64,000 nucleotides of DNA from Streptomyces sp. NBC_00190 (GCF_036203305.1 NZ_CP108131.1:7068001-7132000); one strand, 5' to 3'. Shown: positions 42,534 through 51,149, counted from the first letter of the stretch. The notes: a model not told the origin generated them from the sequence alone. Made by a program: numbers and translations.

Positions 42534-42807
42534 GATCGGCCCAGGTGAGCTGGATCTCGGTGTCTGCGTGCTCGATCAGCAGCCAGTACCACTCCGGGCG
42601 CCCCGCGCCCCGCGCGCCGTTCGCCGCTCGTGGAAGCCTCACGAAGGGCACGCCGCACGTTGTCTGATTAGCGCCGTACCTTTCTTACGGGTCGGGAGAA
42701 TCTCGGATTGCAACAGGCGGTGATCGAACGTGCTGCCGTTGGGCGCCTCAATGTGCCCCCGCCGTACGTCGGTCACCGATCCCCCCAGCACCGTGAGAGG
42801 TACCACG
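42534..42807. other. Intergenic region with possible gene remnant
   Basis: On the minus strand at 42651-42530 a frame reads MPFVRLPRAANGARGAGRPE followed by [20 protein letters not shown]. It looks more like protein than chance but runs straight into the tsaD 3' end and cannot be a complete gene. The rest (42660-42807) is relatively AT-rich near 42665-42715 and should hold the promoter of the secreted protein gene. Confidence 0.3.
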
Positions 42808-43482
42808 ATGACAACAAACCGCGTCAAGCGCTTCGCGGCCCGCGCGCTGACAATGACGGCGGCGGCCTGCGCAGTCGCGGCGGCAAGCACCCTTCCGGCG
42901 TCCGCTGCCGACCAGCCGACCCGGCCGCTGCTCATGGCGGACTGCGCCTCGGGCGAAGGTAAGTGCACGTTCAACTCGCCCCAGCTCGGCGAGGCGTACC
43001 TGGGTGACTTCCGTCAGGTGTCGAACTCGGTGTTCAACTGCAGCACGTCCGACGCCACTCAGGCGATGACGTGGGACGACACGGTGGGATCCACCGACTC
43101 GTTGGGCGTCTCCGTCACCGCCGGAGGCAAGATCGCGGGCATCGTGGACCTCAGCATAACGGCGAGTTACAGCCACAGTTGGTCGAGCACTCACTCGGAG
43201 AGCAGCTCGCTCAACATGACGGTGAAGCCCGGCGAGGTGGGCTGGATCTCACGCGCCCAGGTGATGCAGAAGGTCTCCGGCACCTGGCAGACCCACTACG
43301 ACAGCCCCAAGTGGGGCCACTACTACTGGTTCTTCCAGGACACCATCACCAGCCCGGCCAAGAACGGCACTGACGGCAAGAGCAATGCGGTGGTGGTGAA
43401 GAGCCGGAAGATGACCGATGCGGAGAAGCGTTCCTGCTCCGACGAGTCCCGCACGGGCCGTGCCTTCGTCCAGGAACGCTGA
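42808..43482 (+). CDS. Secreted beta-rich protein, possibly aerolysin-like
   Basis: The 224-aa protein has a signal peptide (RVKRFAARALTMTAAACAVA, cleavage near ASAADQP). The mature part alternates Ser/Thr-rich strands: SVTAGGKIAGIVDLSITASY, SHSWSSTHSESSSLNMTVKP and PGEVGWISRAQVMQKVSGTW. Amphipathic Ser/Thr-rich hairpins followed by a PGxxGWI turn resemble aerolysin/ETX-MTX2 pore-forming proteins, but this is a weak structural guess. Four cysteines lie near the ends. ATG 42808 follows GAGAGG. Confidence 0.6.
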   Translation: MTTNRVKRFAARALTMTAAACAVAAASTLPASAADQPTRPLLMADCASGEGKCTFNSPQLGEAYLGDFRQVSNSVFNCSTSDATQAMTWDDTVGSTDSLGVSVTAGGKIAGIVDLSITASYSHSWSSTHSESSSLNMTVKPGEVGWISRAQVMQKVSGTWQTHYDSPKWGHYYWFFQDTITSPAKNGTDGKSNAVVVKSRKMTDAEKRSCSDESRTGRAFVQER

Positions 43483-43500
43483 GTAGCGACTCGCCTGTGA

Positions 43501-43544
43501 CCCCGGCCCCCTGACCCCGCCCGTGCGGGGGCAGGGGGCCGGGG
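43501..43544 (+). terminator. Long terminator hairpin
   Basis: Arms 43501-43520 and 43525-43544 pair at 19 of 20 positions around a 4-nt loop. It follows the secreted protein stop codon by 18 nt. Confidence 0.85.
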
Positions 43545-43657
43545 CAGCACGCGGCCGCCGGGCTGTGCCCGGCGGCCGGAAAACCGTGGGCCGCCGCGGG
43601 GCACTGCCCACTACGATCGGGTCCTCACCTGATCATGGCGGTACGACGGAGGCAGCG

Positions 43658-44623
43658 ATGACACAGGCCCCTTCGCGGATACCCGCCCACCCCGAACGGC
43701 TTGAGCAGGGACACCCGTTCCGACAATGGAAGACGTGCCGCATACCCGGCACCGAGCTCACCCTCACCGGGTACTCGCGCGCCAACGACAAGACGTTCTT
43801 CCACATACCGGAACTGCGCTGCGCGCTCGACGCCGGACTGGCGGAAGGCCGTCAGACGGACACCGTCTTCCTCACCCACACCCACCACGACCATTCCAAG
43901 GACCTCGACTACCTCGCCGCCAGGCCCGCCGGTGTCGACATCCACCTGCCCGCCGCGGCGGTGCCGTACGTGGAGACCTTTCTGCGGGCCTCCGCCGAAC
44001 TGAACCACGGCGCCGCCTACGATCCGGCCCTCGCCGCGAAATGCCGGCTGCACGGGGTGCGCGGCGGCGACGAGTTCACTTTCGGACGCCGTGGGCACCA
44101 CGTGCGGGTAGTGGAGTGCGCGCACAAGGTGCCGTGCGTGGGATACGCGTTCTCCGAACGCCGCAAGGCACTGCTGCCCGAGTACGAGGAATTGCGGCAG
44201 TCCCTCGCCGAACAGGGCCGGGGCGCGGAGTTCGGCCGCATCCTGGCGCAGCGCCGCCAGGACGGCATCGAGGTCGAACGCGAGGTGCTGGGGCCGCTGT
44301 TCGCCTTCCTCGGCGACACCCATGTCAGCGTGTTCGCGGACAATCCGTGGCTCTTCGACTACCCGGTGCTCATCACCGAGTGCACCTATCTCGACGACGC
44401 CGAACTCGAGCGGGCCGACCGGGTCGGACACACCGTCTGGAGTCGGCTGAAGCCCGTCGTCGAGGCCCACCCGCACACCCTCTTCGTCCTCACCCACTTC
44501 AGCCTGCGCCACTCGGACCAGGACGTCCTCGCCTTCTTCGGCGACGAGCGGCCCGGCAACGTGCTGCTGTGGGTGCACCCGGACAGCCGGCTGCCCGAAC
44601 AGCACCAGCAGCCGGGTCGGTGA
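43658..44623 (+). CDS. Metallo-beta-lactamase-fold hydrolase, RNase Z-like
   Basis: The 321-aa protein carries the MBL metal motif in FLTHTHHDHSKDLDYL (HxHxDH) and later ligands in VVECAHKVPCVGYAF and VLTHFSLRHSD. The GYAFSERRKALLPEYEELR region resembles the substrate-side insertion of tRNase Z-type proteins. It may be a tRNase Z paralogue or another phosphodiesterase; plant and bacterial long-form homologues exist. ATG 43658 follows GGAGG. It stands alone downstream of a strong terminator. Confidence 0.75.
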   Translation: MTQAPSRIPAHPERLEQGHPFRQWKTCRIPGTELTLTGYSRANDKTFFHIPELRCALDAGLAEGRQTDTVFLTHTHHDHSKDLDYLAARPAGVDIHLPAAAVPYVETFLRASAELNHGAAYDPALAAKCRLHGVRGGDEFTFGRRGHHVRVVECAHKVPCVGYAFSERRKALLPEYEELRQSLAEQGRGAEFGRILAQRRQDGIEVEREVLGPLFAFLGDTHVSVFADNPWLFDYPVLITECTYLDDAELERADRVGHTVWSRLKPVVEAHPHTLFVLTHFSLRHSDQDVLAFFGDERPGNVLLWVHPDSRLPEQHQQPGR

Positions 44624-44731
44624 CCGGGCGCTGCGTCCGCGTCGACGGGGGTAGCGGTGTCGCGCGGGCGGGTCTCGGGCTGCTTCGGCTTCTCGCCCAC
44701 GCCGCCCCCGGGAACGCGTGCGATCGAGTGT

Positions 44732-45706
44732 TCAGCGTTCGAGTGGGGCCCGGAGCGCCTCGGCGATCTCGGCGGGAGCCTCCTCGGCCATGAAGTGGCC
44801 GCACGTGACGGTCCTGTGCTGCAGGTCGGCGGCCCAGGTGTGCCACAGGGCGGCCGCGTCGAAGCCGAGGGCGGCGCCCCAGTCCTGCTGGAGCACGGTG
44901 ACGGGCATCTTCAGCTGATGGCCGGCCGCCCGGTCCACCCGGTCGTGCTCCATCAGGTGCCGGTCTGCTCGTACGCGTGTCCCGCGCGCAGCACGGCCGG
45001 GGCCGGGACGGACGCCGGGTCGCGCGGGTCGTGGCCGACCAGGGAGGCCAGGACCCGCGCGGCGTCCTCCACCGTGCGGGTGATGGGGCCGACGTGGTCG
45101 AGCGACCAGGACAGGGACGTCACGCCGTACCGGGGGACCAGTCCGTACGTCGGCTTCAGGCCGACGACCCCGTTCAGTGCGGCGGGTACCCGGATCGACC
45201 CCCCGGTGTCGGTCCCCAGCGCGAACGTGGCGGCTCCGGCGGCCACGGCGACCGCCGATGGAGCCACCGGCGACCCGCCCCCGGTCCCAGGCGTTGCCGG
45301 TCTGAGGTGTGGTCAGGCCGTAGGCGAATTCGTGCGTGTGGGTCTTGCCGACGAAAGCCGTGCCGGCCGCGGAGAGTTGCGCTGCGACCGTGGCGTCGGC
45401 CACCGCCCGGTGGCCGTCACGTACCCGGGAGCTCGCGGACGTGGCCATCCCGGCCACATCGATCAGGTCCTTCAACCCGGCGGGAATGCCGTGCAGAGGT
45501 CCTCTGATCCGGTCGGTGGCGGCCTCGTCCGCCGCACGTCGCGCTGCCTGCCGTGCGTGATCCGCCGTTACCGCGGCGTAGGCCCGCAGGCGCGGTTGGA
45601 CCTGCTCGATGCGCTCCAGTACCGAGTCCACCAGCTCGACCGGAGACAGCCGCCGGGTCCGTATGGCCTCGGCGGCGTCGGCCACGGTCAGTTCAAACGG
45701 CTGCAT
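44732..45706 (-). pseudogene. Decayed amidase joined to the 3' end of an alpha/beta hydrolase
   Basis: The 5' part (45706 to about 45260) is an intact amidase-signature N-terminus: ELTVADAAEAIRTRRLSPVE, PLHGIPAGLKDLIDVAG (catalytic Lys), [20 protein letters not shown]. The GGSSGGS loop with the cis-serine is broken: GGSIGG is followed by a frame change at about 45259 that an 8-base deletion explains. The amidase then resumes in another frame ([40 protein letters not shown]) and stops at 44953. The remaining 74 codons, in the original frame, encode a haloacetate-dehalogenase-type C-terminus (ALWHTWAADLQHRTVTCGHF, MAEEAPAEIAEAL). So two genes were fused by deletion and neither can be functional. 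Confidence 0.8.
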
Positions 45707-45902
45707 CGTGCTGCTCCCCTCCCGCGCGGTACGCGGCGGCCGGCGGTGTGTCCCCGAAGTCCAGTTCCCGCAGGACGGAGACGACGGAATGGATGTGGTC
45801 GGCGGTGGCCGCCACTCCCGCGTGGCGCTCGTTCGCCAGCGGGAGTCCGGATCGCGCGGCCCAGCGAGCCGCCTCCGGCGGCGTGAGATCAGCGGCGGAC
45901 AT
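45693..45902 (-). CDS. AtzG-like small protein (DUF4089, 69 aa)
   Basis: The protein begins MSAADLTPPEAARWAARSGL and continues with PLANERHAGVAATADHIHSV, matching the DUF4089/AtzG-like family that pairs with AtzE-type amidases. It overlaps the amidase start by 14 nt. Since the amidase is broken, this partner is probably idle. Start ATG 45902. Confidence 0.75.
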   Translation of the reverse strand: MSAADLTPPEAARWAARSGLPLANERHAGVAATADHIHSVVSVLRELDFGDTPPAAAYRAGGEQHDAAV

Positions 45903-45955
45903 GTGTGGCCTTCCTGATCGGGCTGAGGGGCGGCGAGTGATCACCGCCACGCTAA

Positions 45956-45976
45956 AGCTAACAGGTTGCGTTAGCT
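45956..45976. promoter_or_regulatory. Inverted-repeat operator upstream of the amidase operon
   Basis: AGCTAAC and GTTAGCT arms with a 7-nt spacer lie 54 nt before the AtzG-like gene. It is a typical TetR-size operator, distinct in sequence from the TTAAAGC-type operators nearby. Confidence 0.6.
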
Positions 45977-45996
45977 GACGGCAGAGCCTACGTTAC

Positions 45997-46019
45997 TTAA
46001 AGCGAACCAATCGCTTTTG
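45997..46019. promoter_or_regulatory. TetR-type operator, copy upstream of MBL gene
   Basis: TTAAAGC-N9-GCTTTTG with centre GAACCAATC. It matches the three operators at 47702-47803 in arm sequence and exact N9 spacing, and lies 41 nt before the MBL-fold gene start. Confidence 0.7.
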
Positions 46020-46060
46020 AGTGTGGATCCGCCCTCCGTAGACGAAGGAAGACATCTCTC

Positions 46061-46996
46061 GTGCGCACAGCTCCGCCCGCCGAAACCGCCCCGCCCGCCG
46101 CCGCTCCGTCCTGGGCGATCGGTGACGTCACCGTCCACCGCATCGACGAGATCCCGCTGCCGCCGGAGACCGGCCCCTGGCTCCTGCCGGCCGCCACCGC
46201 CGACGTCGTCGCCGAACAGGGCTGGCTCCGGCCCGACTTCGCGGATCGCGACGGGATCCTGCGCATCGACAGCCACAGCTTCGCCCTGGTCGTGGACGGA
46301 CTGCGCGTACTCGTCGACACCGGAGTCGGCAACGGGAAGACGCGCGCGAACCCGGCATGGCACGACCTCCGCACCGACTACCTCGCACGCCTCGCGGCGG
46401 CGGGGTTCGCTCCGGAGGCCGTCGACCTGGTGGTGCTGACCCATCTGCACACCGATCACGTCGGCTGGAACACGCGGGAAGCCGAAGGCGCTTGGGTGCC
46501 GACGTTCCCCAACGCCCGCTACCTCACGGCGAAGGCGGAGTACGACTTCTGGGCCGCGTACGACATGGAGGAGGCGCGGCGCGCCATGTTCCGCGACTCC
46601 GTGCATCCGGTCGAGGAGGCGGGTCTGCTCGACCTGGTCGACGTGCCGTCCGAGGGCATCGACATCGCCGCCGGTCTGCGCCTGGTGCCGGCCCCGGGGC
46701 ACACTCCTGGCCACGTCGCCGTCCAGGTGAGCAGTGCCGGTGCCACGGCGGTGATCACCGGGGACTGCATCCATCACCCCGTACAGCTGGCGCATCCGGG
46801 AATCGGCAGCTGTGTCGACATCGACCCCGAGCAGGCCGAGGCGACCCGCCGTTCGCTGCTCGCCTCGCTCGCCGACACCGACGGCCTGCTCCTCGGCACT
46901 CACTTCCCTCCGCCGACCGCCGGCCGTGTCGTCACCATGGGCGACGCCTACCGGCTCGAGCCCGTGCCCGGCCGGGGCGCGGTGGCCGGAGCCTGA
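46061..46996 (+). CDS. Metallo-beta-lactamase-fold hydrolase (lactonase-like)
   Basis: The 311-aa protein has the metal motif LTHLHTDHVGWN (HxHxDH), then PAPGHTPGHVAVQV, ITGDCIHHPVQLAHP and LLGTHFPPPTAGRV, all ligands in order. This spacing is typical of the AHL-lactonase/AttM-like and related MBL hydrolases. The natural substrate is unknown. The GTG 46061 start lies 41 nt after an operator identical in layout to those of the TetR/MFS pair, so it is probably induced together with the exporter. Confidence 0.85.
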   Translation: MRTAPPAETAPPAAAPSWAIGDVTVHRIDEIPLPPETGPWLLPAATADVVAEQGWLRPDFADRDGILRIDSHSFALVVDGLRVLVDTGVGNGKTRANPAWHDLRTDYLARLAAAGFAPEAVDLVVLTHLHTDHVGWNTREAEGAWVPTFPNARYLTAKAEYDFWAAYDMEEARRAMFRDSVHPVEEAGLLDLVDVPSEGIDIAAGLRLVPAPGHTPGHVAVQVSSAGATAVITGDCIHHPVQLAHPGIGSCVDIDPEQAEATRRSLLASLADTDGLLLGTHFPPPTAGRVVTMGDAYRLEPVPGRGAVAGA

Positions 46997-47119
46997 CCGC
47001 CGGCGCATCGGGCCGCGGCGGCCGACGCGGGACCGCGGGGTGGAGTCGACCGCCTCGGTGGCATCCTGCGGCGGAGCGAACCGGCTGGAGGCGGCCTCTC
47101 GTGAACCCGCCGCGCCCGG

Positions 47120-47692
47120 TCAGCGGGACGTGTCGCCGCCGTTCAGGACGTCCTGCACGAGCCGGCGCGCGTAGGCGGCGGTGAGGTCGCCGGGACGGAA
47201 GAGGATGTGGTACATCATGGGCGCCACGACCCGGTCGAGGACCGACTCGACGTCGGGGGCGTCCTCGCCGCGCTCCGCGGCCCGGGCGAGCATGATGTCG
47301 ATCTGCTCGGCCGCGTACGCGGAGCACCGCGCCGCGTTGTCACCGCCGGGGTCCCCGAGCAGGGCGTCGCGAATGTAGGCCCGGCCGATGGGAGAGGCCA
47401 TCTCCTCGATGAACTGCTCGGCCCAGTTCCGCAGGTCGGTCGGCAGGTCTCCGTGGTCCCGCGGCGGAGCGTCCGGCCGCAGGTGCTCCACGGCGACGTC
47501 CGACAGCAGCTCCTGCAGGTCGCCCCAGCGCCGGTAGATCGTCGACGGCGTGACGCCCGCGCGGGCCGCGACGAGCGGAACGGTCAGCTCGGGGCGGCCC
47601 ACTTCCTCCTGGAGTTCGCGCACGGCGGTATGGACCGCTTCCTGGACACGGGCGCTGCGGCCGCCCGGGCGAACCATGGGTTTGCGACTCAT
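47120..47692 (-). CDS. TetR-family repressor
   Basis: The 190-aa protein has an N-terminal TetR HTH (VQEAVHTAVRELQEEVGRPE, then VPLVAARAGVTPSTIYRRWG, with the recognition helix TPSTIYRRWG). A C-terminal helical ligand domain of a subfamily common next to MFS exporters follows (LRNWAEQFIEEMASPIGRAY). It is divergent to the MFS gene, with three operator copies between their starts. The same operator upstream of 46061 predicts a three-gene regulon. Confidence 0.9.
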   Translation of the reverse strand: MSRKPMVRPGGRSARVQEAVHTAVRELQEEVGRPELTVPLVAARAGVTPSTIYRRWGDLQELLSDVAVEHLRPDAPPRDHGDLPTDLRNWAEQFIEEMASPIGRAYIRDALLGDPGGDNAARCSAYAAEQIDIMLARAAERGEDAPDVESVLDRVVAPMMYHILFRPGDLTAAYARRLVQDVLNGGDTSR

Positions 47693-47701
47693 GTGAGCAG
47701 C

Positions 47702-47803
47702 TTAAAGCAAAGTTCTTGCTTCATGGGGGCAACTTAAAGCGAACCGATTGCTTTAGCCCCGAAGGGTGAAGTAGCGTGCTTAAAGCAAACCATCCGCTTT
47801 AAG
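47702..47803. promoter_or_regulatory. Three TetR operators between the tetR and MFS starts
   Basis: Site 1 at 47702-47724 (TTAAAGC-N9-GCTTCAT, weakest), site 2 at 47734-47756 (TTAAAGC-N9-GCTTTAG) and site 3 at 47779-47803 (CTTAAAGC-N9-GCTTTAAG, perfect 8-bp arms). Centres are AAAGTTCTT, GAACCGATT and AAACCATCC. Site 3 ends 3 nt before the MFS ribosome site, and site 1 lies 9 nt upstream of the tetR start codon. Confidence 0.8.
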
Positions 47804-47816
47804 TCGGGAGTTGTTG

Positions 47817-49115
47817 ATGGTGAAGCGCCTGCCCTTCGTGCTGGACGCATCCATCCTGATCACCCTGCTGGCCGCCTCCAGCGCGCCCACTCCCCTCTAC
47901 CCCGTGTATCAGGACCGGTGGGAGCTGTCCGCGCTGTCCGTGACGGTGGTCTTCAGCGCGTACACCCTCGCCCTGCTGGCGGCCCTGCTCACCACCGGGG
48001 CCCTGTCCGACCACGTAGGGCGGCGTCCCGTGCTCATGTGCGCGCTCACGCTGGAAGCGGCCTCGATGGCAGCGTTCGCGAGCGCCGACGGCATGGGAGC
48101 CCTCATCGCCGCGCGCGTGCTGCAAGGACTCGCCACCGGCGCGGCCACCAGCGCGGCGGGGGCCGCCCTGGTCGATCTCGACGAGCCGGGGCACCCCGGC
48201 CGGTCCGCCCTCACCAACAGCATCGCGCCGGCGGCAGGGATGGCTGTCGGCGTCCTGACATCCACCGTGCTCATCCGCTACGTACCCGGGCCGACCGTGA
48301 CCGTGTACCTCGCGTTGATGCTCGTATTCCTCGGGCAGGCAGCCGCCGTCTCCCTTTCCCCCGAGACCGCCCGTCCCCACGCCGGGGCGTGGCGCTCCTT
48401 GCGTCCGCGCCTCGCCGTCTCCCCGGCCGCCCGCGGGCCCCTTGTGATCAGCGGCGGGGGAGTCATCGCCGTATGGGCGCTCGGAGGCTTCTACTCCTCC
48501 CTCGGCCCGGCCTTCGTCCGCCTCGTGGCCCCCGACGCTCCGCAGGCGGCCGGAGGCATGGTCTTCTTCACCCTGAGCCTGTCGGCGGCGCTCACGGTCC
48601 GGGCCACCCGCGGCCTACCCCCCGTGACCGCCACGCTCCTGGGCTGCTCGGCGGTTCCCGTTGCCGTGGCCCTGTCCCTGGCCGCCATCCACCTGGTGAG
48701 CCTGCCCGCCGTCTTCGCCGCGGCCCTCCTGGCCGGTGTCGCCTTCGGCGCGGTGTCACAGGGCTCGCTGCGCATGGTCCTCGCCCCGGTCCCGCAGCCC
48801 GACCGGAGCACGACGCTGGCCGCGTACTACGTGCTCTCCTACGTGGCGATGAGCCTGCCGGCCGTGGCCGCAGGCCTCCTGACGGAGGTGTACGGCCTGC
48901 GGACAGCGGCCCATCTGTACGCCGTCCTCGTCGCCCTGCTCGCCACGGCCGCGCTGCTCACCCTCGTTGCCGCCGCGCTCCCTCATCCCGGACCCGGGTT
49001 CCCCCGGAGCGTGGTCGCCGCCCCGGAGGTCCCCGCGGGACCACCGGCCGATGTCACGGTCGGACGAGGCCGTGTGGCCTGGGCACGGAGTGACCGCGGT
49101 AGTACACGAGGGTGA
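47817..49115 (+). CDS. MFS transporter (drug/sugar efflux type)
   Basis: The 432-aa protein has 12 predicted membrane segments. The MFS signature GALSDHVGRRPVLMCALTLE follows TM2, and the start VKRLPFVLDASILITLLAAS is a typical exporter N-terminus. The C-terminal 30 residues are a hydrophilic Gly/Ala/Arg tail. ATG 47817 is placed after GGGAG (47806-47810); TTG codons upstream are alternatives. The divergent TetR gene and the operator beside the ribosome site suggest inducible efflux. Confidence 0.88.
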   Translation: MVKRLPFVLDASILITLLAASSAPTPLYPVYQDRWELSALSVTVVFSAYTLALLAALLTTGALSDHVGRRPVLMCALTLEAASMAAFASADGMGALIAARVLQGLATGAATSAAGAALVDLDEPGHPGRSALTNSIAPAAGMAVGVLTSTVLIRYVPGPTVTVYLALMLVFLGQAAAVSLSPETARPHAGAWRSLRPRLAVSPAARGPLVISGGGVIAVWALGGFYSSLGPAFVRLVAPDAPQAAGGMVFFTLSLSAALTVRATRGLPPVTATLLGCSAVPVAVALSLAAIHLVSLPAVFAAALLAGVAFGAVSQGSLRMVLAPVPQPDRSTTLAAYYVLSYVAMSLPAVAAGLLTEVYGLRTAAHLYAVLVALLATAALLTLVAAALPHPGPGFPRSVVAAPEVPAGPPADVTVGRGRVAWARSDRGSTRG

Positions 49116-49174
49116 GAGGCCCGGAGCCACCGGACGAGCGGGTCGTGGGTCGGGGGTCCCCGCCCCGCCCCCCG

Positions 49175-49603
49175 CTACTCCTCCAGCAGGCCCGGGACCT
49201 GCCGCGGCCGTCCGTCGGCGTCGATGGCGACGAAGGTCAGGACGGCGGTGGCGACCTCGGTGGCGGGAGTGGTGGTGATGTTCCAGCGTTCCGCGGTGAC
49301 CCGGACGGAGACGGTCATGGAGGTCCGGCCAGCTCGTTCGAGCGTGGCGTGGACGGTCAGCAGGTCCCCGGCACGGGCTGGGGAGTGGAAGGTCATGCGG
49401 TCCACGGAGACCGTGACGGCGGGGCCGTCGGCATGGCGGCCCGCCGACGCCGCGGCCGCGTCGTCGATGAGCTTCATGACGACGCCGCCATGAATGGTCC
49501 CGTAGAGGTTGGTGTCGTGCTCGCTCATGATGTGGGCGAGGGTCACACGGGAGTCGGCCGGCGCCTTGTGGGCCCTGGCGCCTGCGGTGATGTCCGCGGT
49601 CAC
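49175..49603 (-). CDS. Hotdog-fold acyl-CoA thioesterase (YciA/BFIT-like)
   Basis: The 142-aa protein is a single hotdog domain: RVTLAHIMSEHDTNLYGTIH, then GGVVMKLIDDAAAASAGRHA (the NxxGTIHGGxxMKxID active-site helix with catalytic Asp), VTVSVDRMTFHSPARAGDLL. This hydrolyses acyl-CoA to free acid and CoA. GTG 49603 follows GAAGGAGAG. The upstream transcript contains a cobalamin riboswitch, which is unusual for this family. Confidence 0.88.
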   Translation of the reverse strand: MTADITAGARAHKAPADSRVTLAHIMSEHDTNLYGTIHGGVVMKLIDDAAAASAGRHADGPAVTVSVDRMTFHSPARAGDLLTVHATLERAGRTSMTVSVRVTAERWNITTTPATEVATAVLTFVAIDADGRPRQVPGLLEE

Positions 49604-49740
49604 GGAGCTCTCCTTCGCGAGTCGTGCGGGGGCGGTCCCGGTGGACCGGCCGCAGGCGCGAAGGAGCGGCGGGCACGCATGCGCCCGCTGCCGCCGGCCC
49701 GCCCTCGAGGCCACCGAGATCTCCGTACGCGTCTTTCGCG

Positions 49741-49960
49741 CACGGGCAGCGGCAGGTCTTCGGACTCGCGGGCGGGCCGGCGTACGCATGGCGCGTACGG
49801 AGGCACCTACTGGCCGTTGCTTCCCAGGTCCGTCCCGGACCCAGTGCGTATGACGGCGGTCGTTCCCGCTCACCGCTGCGGGGCAGTCCCGGATTCCCAC
49901 CGGGTTCCCTCTTGCGACGCATCCCGCCTGGCTGACGGGGCGAACCAGCTGCCGGGCCAG
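49741..49960 (-). ncRNA. Cobalamin (B12) riboswitch
   Basis: Read on the minus strand, the region holds the conserved core GGGAACCCGGTGGGAATCCG (49909 down), then GGGACTGCCCCGCAGCGG, CGACCGCCGTCATACGCACT, and the closing segment GAGTCCGAAGACCTGCCG (about 49767-49750). These are, in order, the invariant blocks of the actinobacterial AdoCbl riboswitch. The 5' edge is about 49960. It points towards the thioesterase start, 137 nt downstream of its 3' end. No B12 biosynthesis or B12-independent isozyme gene is adjacent. Confidence 0.92.
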
Positions 49961-50176
49961 CCTAAGGGCTGTCCCGCGGGCGCGGGTGCCGCTCGTGCGT
50001 GACCCCCGCCTCACCCGGCCGGCTCCGGCTGCTCGGCGGCCGACCGTTGCCGCGGTACGGATTCGGCCTGCCGTAGGACCGTAGGACGGCCCGGCCGACC
50101 GCCAGGGCCGGGACCAGGACCAGGGGTGATGGAAAGTCACTGGCTTCCCGTGCCCTCCAGCGGCGAGACTTCCGGC

Positions 50177-51085
50177 GTGACGCTTCACGAGAATGAGATC
50201 CCCGTCGACGAAACGCTGGTCCGGTCACTGCTGAAGGCGCAGCGCCCGGAGTGGGCCGCCCTGCCGTTGTCGCCCGCAGGCGCAGGCACGGACAACACCA
50301 TGTACCGGCTGGGCGATGACCTGCTCGTGCGACTTCCGCGAACCGCCGACAACGGACAGTCCGTGCGGAAGGAGCAGGAATGGCTGCCCCGCCTGGCGCC
50401 CCTCCTCCCGTGTCCGGTTCCCGAGCCCGTCCACGCCGGGACACCCACCGACGCCTTCCCGGTCGTCTGGTCGGTCTATCGCTGGATCGACGGTGACGAA
50501 GCCGGCCCGGACACCGTCCGGGACTGGGCCGCCTTCGGAGCCGACCTGGCGGCGGTCGTGAGGGAGCTCCACGGCATCGACCTCATGGGAGCGACCCGCG
50601 CAGATGGCCTCAGCTGGTACCGCGGAGGCAGCCTGGGGCCGTGCGACCAGTGGATCAGTGGATGTCTCGACGATTGCCGGACCACCGTGGGTTCTGAGCT
50701 CGACGTCGACACTCTGGAACAGCTGTGGCGAGCCGCGCTCGCACTGCCCGAGCCCTCCGGACCTCACGTGTGGCTCCACGGAGACCTCAAGCCGACCAAC
50801 CTCCTGGTCCGGGACGGCAAGCTCCACTCGGTCATCGACTTCGGAGGACTCTCGGTCGGATTTCCCGACGCTGAGCACTCCACGGTCTGGGACCTGCCGT
50901 CACAAGCCCGACAGGCCTACTGGGACACCTTGAACCTCGACGATTCGACCTGGACCCGCGCCCGCGCCTGGGCGGTCGCGGTGGGCGTCAGCGGGATCTC
51001 CTACTACTGGGACACCTTCCCCGCCTTCGTCGCCGAATGCCGAGCACGCCTCCAGGCGATCCTCGCCGACGCCGCCACGCGTTGA
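50177..51085 (+). CDS. APH-family phosphotransferase
   Basis: The 302-aa protein has the aminoglycoside-phosphotransferase/choline-kinase fold: GTDNTMYRLGDDLLVRLPR, catalytic loop WLHGDLKPTNLLV and metal-binding VIDFGGLSVG. It phosphorylates a small hydroxylated compound; sequence does not show whether aminoglycoside resistance results. The start is uncertain: GTG 50177 (VTLHENEIPVDETLVRSLL) fits the family N-terminus best, and an ATG at 50129 adds 16 residues. It is divergent to the riboswitch-thioesterase unit. Confidence 0.8.
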   Translation: MTLHENEIPVDETLVRSLLKAQRPEWAALPLSPAGAGTDNTMYRLGDDLLVRLPRTADNGQSVRKEQEWLPRLAPLLPCPVPEPVHAGTPTDAFPVVWSVYRWIDGDEAGPDTVRDWAAFGADLAAVVRELHGIDLMGATRADGLSWYRGGSLGPCDQWISGCLDDCRTTVGSELDVDTLEQLWRAALALPEPSGPHVWLHGDLKPTNLLVRDGKLHSVIDFGGLSVGFPDAEHSTVWDLPSQARQAYWDTLNLDDSTWTRARAWAVAVGVSGISYYWDTFPAFVAECRARLQAILADAATR

Positions 51086-51149
51086 GCGGCCTCCCCGACC
51101 CAGGAGGAAGCGCCGTACGGCGCAGGTTCAGTGACAGTGGGTGGGACGT

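Noticed and set aside
49600..49922. Minus-strand frames through the riboswitch region as genes
   Set aside because: They run through invariant riboswitch blocks, and their translations are Arg/Pro-rich without motifs.
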